A DNA stretch of 12,510 nt from an uncultured Bacilli bacterium. GTDB taxonomy: Bacteria > Bacillota_I > Bacilli_A > RF39 > UBA660. The notes beneath the pieces are model-generated. The model was given only the letters and a program-made list of their open reading frames with translations. It did no database searches and was not told the origin of the DNA. Shown here piece by piece: positions 7,881 through 12,510 of this stretch; position 1 is the stretch's first letter; the number at the start of each line of letters is the position of its first letter. The DNA lies in assembly GCA_947626425.1 (NCBI GenBank), contig CANQRX010000040.1:1-12510 (forward strand), in the 5' to 3' direction. The translations under genes were made by a program, and so were the position numbers.

Positions 7881-8262
7881 AATTTTCTAAAAAAATTGTC
7901 CCATGATGATTTTCAGAAATAGTTAAATCTTCATTTACCGTAATTTCGTAAATGGCTGTTTCATTTTCGGAACTTGTAAATGATAAAGTTACATTTCCAG
8001 GTTTTTGAGCCGTAATTGTATAAATTTCTTGGCCTCCACACCCAGCTGCATCGGCATCACATCCTGAATCATCATATTCAGATGATATATCGACAATACC
8101 ATCTTCAGATAGTTCATAATCCCAAGTAATTTTGGCTGATGAATTCGTATACAAGGAAACACTAAAACTTTCACCACTTTGTTCTTCATTTTTAGAACCA
8201 CATCCTCCAAGACCAAAACACATTAATACAACAATTAAACTTACTAAAATATTTTTTTTCAT
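7879..8262 (-). CDS. Lipoprotein with diverged chagasin-like (I42) domain
   Basis: A 127-residue predicted lipoprotein. Lys2-Lys3, a hydrophobic core (about 5-17) and the lipobox LGGC with Cys21 give a type II signal peptide, so the mature protein should be anchored on the outer face of the membrane. After a short polar linker the rest is one beta-rich domain. GCGGQEIYTITAQKPGNVTL (74-93) strongly resembles the GxGG...G...L block of protease inhibitor family I42 (chagasin), and NSSAKITW (40-47) sits where that family has NPTTGYxW. The third RPW loop is not recognisable near 95-103. Two cysteines (68 and 75) flank the first GxGG glycine and may form a disulphide. An upstream in-frame ATG (8313) is rejected because MKKN at 8262 starts the signal peptide and has AGGAG 7 nt before it. 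The gene is monocistronic. Family assignment is moderately sure; inhibitor activity is doubtful. Confidence 0.8.
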   Translation of the reverse strand: MKKNILVSLIVVLMCFGLGGCGSKNEEQSGESFSVSLYTNSSAKITWDYELSEDGIVDISSEYDDSGCDADAAGCGGQEIYTITAQKPGNVTLSFTSSENETAIYEITVNEDLTISENHHGTIFLEN

Positions 8263-8285
8263 AAATAATCTCCTCTCTTTATAGA

Positions 8286-8313
8286 ATTTTACCAAAAATC
8301 CTCTATTTAACAA
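8286..8313 (-). promoter_or_regulatory. Promoter of the lipoprotein gene
   Basis: Minus-strand TTGTTA (8308-8313), a 16-bp spacer and TAAAAT (8286-8291) with an extended TGG in front (TG at 8293-8294). It ends 23 nt before the ATG at 8262, leaving room for little more than the GAGAGGAGA ribosome site (8269-8277). Confidence 0.55.
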
Positions 8314-8448
8314 ATTAAATTTATTTTGTTCGTTATGTTTATTTTAATAGAGAACTTGCAATTTTCTCAATTACTCTTCAGACTAACAATTTTCTTGAAT
8401 CAATTTTTAAAAATTATCATTTCCTATTATTATTTTCATAATGTTTAT
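8314..8448. other. Intergenic stretch between AAA-ATPase copy 2 and the lipoprotein gene
   Basis: No gene and no clear terminator for the upstream AAA-ATPase gene is visible. The minus strand carries AGAAAATTG twice (8387-8395 and 8359-8367, 28 bp apart). A related AAAAATTG lies another 14 bp upstream (8401-8408), inside the palindrome AATTTTTAAAAATT (8402-8415). In DNA this AT-rich these may be chance. Confidence 0.4.
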
Positions 8449-10089
8449 CTATCTAACAATACATTTTTTACCCCAGAATACTAAAGCATATTCATGGATA
8501 TTTTCAACTTTATCTAATTGTAATTCTTTGTAATATTCTTTTTCCTTCATTTGCTTTTTTGCTTCCAAAGATTTTTCTTCCATTTCATTTTCATTATCCG
8601 CTATTTTAAATTCAAAGATATAGCCTATTTTTCGGTCAACACTTTCGATTAAAACATCAAATCTTCCTTTACCTGCTTCCCGGTTTGATTTTACGATATA
8701 TTCTCCTCTTAAAAAGCCTTGAAAAATACCTAACATATAGCCATGATAAAAATTTTCGTAATTGTCCATGTATGATATACTTTCTAACATTTTATTTAAG
8801 TTATTTTCCATCTCTTCTTTATTATTTTTTAATAAAGCATCTTCAAAATCATTAAGAATCCTTTTTACTGTACTACTATAATCTGTATAAGCATAACTAA
8901 TAATTTTGATTATTAATTTTTTTACTTCATTATTAGGTATTTTACCTGTATACTCTTCATCATCTTCATCAAGAACTTTATCTACTGTTAAATATCCTGA
9001 GGCATACATTAAGTTTAAAATATTATCAATACCTTGTTTTTCATCCAAATCTAAATAAGTTAATTTTTCGTTATAGGTAAATTTAATACTTTCTCCTGTT
9101 GCTAATTTTTCAATATCTATTTTGTTTTCTTCATTTGTTTCACTTAATAATTTTATTATTAAATCATTACCCGAAGTATTTAACCAATAAGACTTTAAAC
9201 TTTTTTTCTTTGCATAATTTAGAATACTCCAAGGATTATAAATACTTATACCATTCATATTATAACCATCATAAAAATATTTAACAACACTTGTTAATTC
9301 TAAACCATAATATTCTAATAATTCTTTAGTTTCCTTTTCCGTAAAACCAAATGATTCACTATAATCTAAAGTCATCATATCAACAACATCAAGATTATTT
9401 AAGTCACTGAAAATTGATTCTTTGCTTACTCGTAAAACACCGGTTAATACTCCAAACTTTAACGAATCGTTTCCTTTTAAGCAACTTGAAAAAACACTTC
9501 TGATTAAATTTAATACTTCATTATAAAAACCTTTCAAATAACCACTTTGAATAGGAACATCGTATTCATCAATTAAGATTATTACTTTTTGATGATGATA
9601 TTCTTCTAACCAATTAGATAAATATTTTAATGTTCGTTCATAATCAGTTTTACTAGCCGTTTTGTCGATAAAGGAATTAAAAATCTTTGAATCACTTTCA
9701 GCCAAATAGTCTAATAAATATTTTTTCTTTTTATAAACATCAGCAATCATATTTTTAAATTCTTCGTAAGTGCTATTAAAATCATCTTTTTTTAGATCCT
9801 TAAAATCTAAATTAATGACAGGGTAATTGTTCAACTCTTTATAGTAAGGACTTTGCGATATATATAAGCCATTAAATAAATCTTTGTTAATTTCTTTTTT
9901 ATCAATATCAAAAAAATGTTCTAGCATTGAGATAAACAAACTTTTTCCAAACCTTCTAGGTCTTGTATAAAGCACTACTTTTGAACCGTTACTTAATAAT
10001 TCTTCGATAGAGGCCGTTTTATCGACATAATAGTTATCATTTTCGATTAAATCTTTAAAATCATCATTTCCAATAGGTATTTTTTTCAT
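8449..10089 (-). CDS. AAA-ATPase-like / PD-(D/E)XK nuclease family protein (copy 2)
   Basis: A 546-residue protein of the same broad family as the gene at 2420-4081. MKKIPIGNDDFKDLI and YYVDKT (20-25) open the protein. RPRRFGKS (43-50) is the usual P-loop and VIILIDEYD (169-177) is Walker B. LTGVLRVSKESIFSDLNNL (215-233) is the other common version of the sensor region, different from copy 1. YHGYMLGIFQG (448-458) leads into the nuclease domain, with GRFD478 and FE493-F-K495 as the PD-(D/E)XK core. All key residues look intact. Start: ATG with GAGGG about 5 nt upstream and a promoter at 10113-10141. The stop is UAG. Apart from the N-terminus and motifs the two copies diverge strongly, which argues against a recent local duplication. 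The gene stands alone between two intergenic gaps. Its cellular role is unknown. Confidence 0.9.
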   Translation of the reverse strand: MKKIPIGNDDFKDLIENDNYYVDKTASIEELLSNGSKVVLYTRPRRFGKSLFISMLEHFFDIDKKEINKDLFNGLYISQSPYYKELNNYPVINLDFKDLKKDDFNSTYEEFKNMIADVYKKKKYLLDYLAESDSKIFNSFIDKTASKTDYERTLKYLSNWLEEYHHQKVIILIDEYDVPIQSGYLKGFYNEVLNLIRSVFSSCLKGNDSLKFGVLTGVLRVSKESIFSDLNNLDVVDMMTLDYSESFGFTEKETKELLEYYGLELTSVVKYFYDGYNMNGISIYNPWSILNYAKKKSLKSYWLNTSGNDLIIKLLSETNEENKIDIEKLATGESIKFTYNEKLTYLDLDEKQGIDNILNLMYASGYLTVDKVLDEDDEEYTGKIPNNEVKKLIIKIISYAYTDYSSTVKRILNDFEDALLKNNKEEMENNLNKMLESISYMDNYENFYHGYMLGIFQGFLRGEYIVKSNREAGKGRFDVLIESVDRKIGYIFEFKIADNENEMEEKSLEAKKQMKEKEYYKELQLDKVENIHEYALVFWGKKCIVR

Positions 10090-10112
10090 AATGTCCCTCT
10101 TTTCTTGTTATA

Positions 10113-10141
10113 ATTTTAGCAAATATTATTTTAAAGTACAA
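10113..10141 (-). promoter_or_regulatory. Promoter of AAA-ATPase copy 2
   Basis: Minus-strand TTGTAC (10136-10141), a 17-bp spacer and TAAAAT (10113-10118) preceded by an extended TGC (TG at 10120-10121). It ends 23 nt before the ATG at 10089. A terminator sits immediately upstream, which insulates this promoter from read-through. Confidence 0.6.
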
Positions 10142-10148
10142 GAGAAGG

Positions 10149-10172
10149 AAAAAATAGGATTAATCTCCTACT
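10149..10172 (-). terminator. Second terminator between the PBP gene and AAA-ATPase copy 2
   Basis: On the minus strand AGTAGGA (10172-10166) pairs with TCCTATT (10159-10153), with one G-U pair and a six-base loop, and runs into six T residues (10154-10149). It lies about 180 bp beyond the PBP terminator with no gene in between. It is either a back-up terminator or the end of a small transcript. Confidence 0.6.
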
Positions 10173-10353
10173 CTTCAATTCTTTACAACATTTTCTAAAA
10201 AGTATTAAAGCATATTAAACAAGACTAACTAAAAATGGAATGAAGAAAAAGAAGATTAAAATAGCTTAAATTACCTAAAAAACTTTTGATTTATTTTTTT
10301 GATTTAATGAAGTCTTCACTTTTAAAATTTTTTACGGTTTTTGTTTATAAACT
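10173..10353. other. Intergenic stretch between two terminators
   Basis: I find no supportable gene. Short frames on both strands lack ribosome sites. An imperfect palindrome TGAAGACTTCA lies at about 10309-10319, and AAATCAAAA-type direct repeats at about 10287-10306. I see no convincing promoter. If a small RNA exists here it would be on the minus strand and end at the terminator at 10149-10172. Confidence 0.4.
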
Positions 10354-10380
10354 AAAAAAACAATGCTAATCATAAGCATT
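10354..10380 (-). terminator. Rho-independent terminator of the PBP gene, overlapping its stop codon
   Basis: On the minus strand AATGCT (10380-10375) pairs perfectly with AGCATT (10367-10362), with a seven-base loop, one G and then seven T residues (10360-10354). The 5' arm encodes Asn-Ala of the protein. The 3' arm begins with the AG of the TAG stop at 10368-10366, so the terminator is partly coding sequence. Confidence 0.75.
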
Positions 10381-12312
10381 ATTATCTTCTTTGCTAGGCA
10401 TGGTAACTTCGGTTCCTTTAACATAATAAAACAATGTACTATGGCCTTTTTGGTAATTACTTTGGCCAGTGATGGCATCTTTAATAACCCCAACAATATT
10501 AGGAGGAGTTTCATACCAATCATCCTCTTTATTTGCTAAAAGACTTTCCATGGTATTAATCCATATTTCTTTAGTATAGTGACTAGCTGTATAATCCACT
10601 TCTTCGCCTTCATCATTACCTACCCAAACAAGCATCAAAGCATCGGGATTGTAACCAACAGCCCAAGAATCAGTTTTAGTTGTTCCAGTTTTTAAGGCAT
10701 ATTTACGACTCATGCGACTCGCTAGAGAAAGGGCCGTCGGTGTTGTGTAATCATTAAAAACGGAGTTTGAAGTACCTGTTAGCATTTCATTTAAAATATA
10801 GACATCATTACTATTTAAAACGTAATCATGCTTTATTTTACGTTCATATAAAATGTTGCCATCTAAATCTTCAACCCTTGAAATAAAGAAAAGGTCTTTT
10901 TTATCCCCACCACTCGCTAGGGTCTGATAACCGGTAGCAAAGTCTAACATATTAAGTTCAGTAGTTCCTAAAGCTAGACTCGGATTACCTGGTAAAGGCT
11001 CTTTTATACCGGCTCGATTGGCGGTTTGGACTAGTACATCAGTTCCTAAAAATAAATGGGTTTTGACAGCATAAACATTATCAGAAAAGGCAATAGCTGC
11101 CGCCATCGTTATATCTTTATTGGCATATATTTGATTATAATTATTAGGAGAATAATTTTGATCTTTAGCAAAGTTAAAAGTTGTTTGTTCACTTTTAAAA
11201 ACTGAAGAGGAAACTAAACCATTTTCTAAAGCTGCATAGTATAAAAAAGGTTTCATGGTACTTCCAACTTGGCGTTTGGCCTGCGTAGCCCGATTATATT
11301 GACTTTTCGCATAATTTAAGCCACCACTTAAAGCCATTACTCCCCCAGTTTGAGGATTTATTATAACACTTGCAACTTGTAAATCTTCTTGATTACCCAT
11401 GGTATCCAATATAGACTGCTCTAGTTTTTGTTCGGCATCCATATTAAAGGCTGTATAAATCTTTAAACCACCCGATTCCATTAGGGATTTGGGAACTTGT
11501 TTAATACTTTCTAATTCGTTTAAAACCGCGTCTTGATAATACATAATCATTTGACTATTGTTTTGTTTTCTTTTTCCATAAATTTCGATTTTATTTTGAA
11601 ACAAACTATCCCGTTCTTCCTTTGTTATATACCCATTTTTTACCATCGTGTCGGCAACAATTTTAGCCCGTTTAATACACATATCATAATCACTTACTGG
11701 ATTAAAATTACTTGGATTTTTCGGAATACCGGCGAGCATTACGGCTTCTTCTAATGTTAAATCTTTACTACTTTTATTAAAATAATATTGACTTGCATCT
11801 TCGATCCCATAATTACCCTCTCCATAATTAATAGTATTTAAATAACCTTCTAAGATGCTATCTTTAGAATAATGAACCTCCAACTCAACGGTTAAAAATG
11901 CCTCTTCAATTTTCCGTTTCCAAGTTTGATCAAAAGTTAAATACATATTTTTAATATACTGTTGCGAAATAGTTGAAGCCCCTTGAGTTATCGACCGATT
12001 TTTAACCAATAAATATAAAGATTTTATAATTCGTAAATAATCAAACCCATGATGATGATAAAAATTTTTATCTTCAACGGAAATAACCGCATTTTTTAAA
12101 TTTTCGTTGATGTCATCAAGTCTAATCCAATCACTTGAACCAGAACCTTGATAAATTAAACTTTCATTTTGATCATAAATAAAAATTTTTCCTAAGTTTG
12201 TTAACTCTAGTTTTGGTGAAAAAAAAGCATAAACATATAAACCAATATAACAAACTAAAAAAGCCAAAAACATAAAAAGAGAAAAACGAATTGTAAATTT
12301 TAATTTTTTCAT
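10366..12312 (-). CDS. Bifunctional class A penicillin-binding protein (PBP1A type)
   Basis: A 648-residue membrane-anchored peptidoglycan synthase that polymerises lipid II and cross-links the stem peptides outside the cell. A single N-terminal membrane anchor (about 7-30) follows a short basic cytoplasmic tail. The GT51 glycosyltransferase shows E80-D81 in VEDKNFYHHHG, GASTISQQ (111-118) and the RKIEEAFLTVELE block (133-145). The transpeptidase has S351-T-M-K354 (SxxK), S410-D-N412 (SxN) and K541-T-G543, so both active sites look intact. The open frame continues upstream to 12456, but MKKLKF at 12312 is chosen because it starts the basic tail plus membrane anchor and has AAGGTGA (12321-12327) 8 nt before it. 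No extra C-terminal domain is present. Transcribed alone, it ends in a terminator overlapping its stop codon. It implies a walled cell. Confidence 0.96.
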   Translation of the reverse strand: MKKLKFTIRFSLFMFLAFLVCYIGLYVYAFFSPKLELTNLGKIFIYDQNESLIYQGSGSSDWIRLDDINENLKNAVISVEDKNFYHHHGFDYLRIIKSLYLLVKNRSITQGASTISQQYIKNMYLTFDQTWKRKIEEAFLTVELEVHYSKDSILEGYLNTINYGEGNYGIEDASQYYFNKSSKDLTLEEAVMLAGIPKNPSNFNPVSDYDMCIKRAKIVADTMVKNGYITKEERDSLFQNKIEIYGKRKQNNSQMIMYYQDAVLNELESIKQVPKSLMESGGLKIYTAFNMDAEQKLEQSILDTMGNQEDLQVASVIINPQTGGVMALSGGLNYAKSQYNRATQAKRQVGSTMKPFLYYAALENGLVSSSVFKSEQTTFNFAKDQNYSPNNYNQIYANKDITMAAAIAFSDNVYAVKTHLFLGTDVLVQTANRAGIKEPLPGNPSLALGTTELNMLDFATGYQTLASGGDKKDLFFISRVEDLDGNILYERKIKHDYVLNSNDVYILNEMLTGTSNSVFNDYTTPTALSLASRMSRKYALKTGTTKTDSWAVGYNPDALMLVWVGNDEGEEVDYTASHYTKEIWINTMESLLANKEDDWYETPPNIVGVIKDAITGQSNYQKGHSTLFYYVKGTEVTMPSKEDNNAYD

Positions 12313-12354
12313 TGATATTTTCACCTTAAATTTAGTATGAAAAATTAAAAAAAA

Positions 12355-12360
12355 ATTATA
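12355..12360 (-). promoter_or_regulatory. Candidate -10 box of the PBP gene
   Basis: A perfect TATAAT on the minus strand, 42 nt before the ATG at 12312, inside a T-rich stretch. No acceptable -35 box is found 16-18 bp upstream, so the assignment is weak. If correct, the hairpin region at 12382-12447 would lie upstream of the transcript. Confidence 0.35.
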
Positions 12361-12381
12361 CAAAAAAATTCTAAAATACAG

Positions 12382-12447
12382 GTTGGGAGGGTTTTTCGCC
12401 CTCCAACAGCCAATTAACTGATCGTTAAAGTGTCTTATAGGGGGACA
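12382..12447. repeat. GC-rich inverted-repeat stretch of unknown nature
   Basis: An abrupt GC-rich block in very AT-rich DNA: 19 of 31 bases are G or C at 12381-12411. On the plus strand GTTGGGAGGG (12382-12391) pairs with CCCTCCAAC (12399-12407) apart from one bulged G, around a TTTTTCG loop. Next to it CAGCC (12407-12411) can pair with AACTG (12416-12420) with two G-U pairs. TGTC (12431-12434) and GACA (12444-12447) flank TTATAGGGG. No T tract follows the main hairpin on either strand, so it is not a normal terminator. It could be the end of a decayed insertion sequence, a small dispersed repeat, or a structured RNA leader of the PBP gene. Confidence 0.4.
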
Positions 12448-12463
12448 GTTTTTCAAATTGTAT

Positions 12464-12498
12464 AAAAAAACAAATATACCACTGATATTCGTTTGTTT
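12464..12498 (-). terminator. Likely terminator of a gene upstream of the window
   Basis: On the minus strand AAACAAA (12498-12492) pairs with TTTGTTT (12474-12468). Inside, ATATC (12488-12484) pairs with GGTAT (12480-12476) around a three-base loop. T residues continue to 12464. A TAA at 12502-12500, one base before the hairpin, could be that gene's stop codon, which would match the close stop-terminator spacing elsewhere here. The stem is mostly A-T, so confidence is moderate. Confidence 0.5.
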
Positions 12499-12510
12499 CT
12501 TAAAATTGAT

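Noticed and set aside
8263..8313. Upstream ATG of the lipoprotein frame at 8313
   Set aside because: It would run through the promoter and ribosome site and mask a standard lipoprotein signal peptide starting at 8262.
8402..8415. Palindrome AATTTTTAAAAATT as terminator of AAA-ATPase copy 2
   Set aside because: It is an all A-T stem with no T tract after it on the minus strand. It is expected by chance in DNA this AT-rich.
10307..10369. Short plus-strand frame of about 20 codons
   Set aside because: No Shine-Dalgarno or promoter precedes it, and it reads through the PBP terminator.
2323..11754. Plus-strand open frames at 2323-2535, 4664-4861, 6122-6376, 9099-9284 and 11533-11754
   Set aside because: Most lie inside well-identified minus-strand genes, and 2323-2535 spans the junction of two such genes. 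They are hydrophobic low-complexity shadows of AT-rich coding DNA with no ribosome sites or family resemblance.
12313..12456. N-terminal extension of the PBP frame to an ATG at 12456
   Set aside because: It would place 48 residues translated from the GC-rich hairpin and T-rich leader in front of a normal basic tail and membrane anchor. The ATG at 12312 has a well-spaced AAGGTGA.

Overview
This is a very AT-rich window in which every supported gene reads on the minus strand, so transcription runs from high to low coordinates. The gene content suggests a low-GC Bacillota/Bacilli-type organism. It has the RNA polymerase delta subunit (restricted to Firmicutes and their Mollicutes relatives), a YwiB/DUF1934 gene overlapping argS, strong AAGGAGG-type ribosome sites and short intergenic gaps. 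A bifunctional class A penicillin-binding protein implies a peptidoglycan wall, so this is not a wall-less Mycoplasma. All three stop codons are used (prfA ends in UGA), so UGA is stop and not tryptophan. A gut-type uncultured Bacilli lineage with a compact genome (for example RF39-like) is my best inference, not something the sequence proves.

Layout in transcription order. (1) At 12464-12498 a likely terminator of an upstream gene that lies outside the window. It is followed by a GC-rich hairpin stretch of unknown nature (12382-12447), then a complete class A PBP (10366-12312) whose terminator hairpin overlaps its own stop codon. (2) A 276-bp gap with a second terminator (10149-10172) and the promoter of an AAA-ATPase-like/PD-(D/E)XK protein (8449-10089). 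(3) A monocistronic chagasin-like lipoprotein (7879-8262) with its own promoter and terminator. (4) A tight housekeeping operon DUF1934 - argS - rpoE - prfA (7750 down to 4181) with gaps of -8, 11 and 21 bp, closed by a clear terminator. It combines arginyl-tRNA charging, RNA polymerase recycling and translation termination. (5) A second, divergent AAA-ATPase-like/PD-(D/E)XK protein (2420-4081), followed after 23 bp by a short AddB-like nuclease (84-2396). (6) A textbook promoter (TTGAAA-17-TATAAT) with a Shine-Dalgarno site and an ATG at position 8, starting a gene that leaves the window. addA is a natural guess there.

Nothing here is clearly a new defence or mobile system. The points most worth a second look are: the two unrelated-looking AAA/PD-(D/E)XK proteins bracketing the housekeeping operon; the AddB-like protein that keeps its iron-sulphur nuclease but has lost the N-terminal Walker A; the degraded chagasin-like lipoprotein; the odd GC-rich hairpin before the PBP gene; and a consistent regulatory architecture of extended -10 promoters 20-24 nt from the start codon with terminators built into gene ends.
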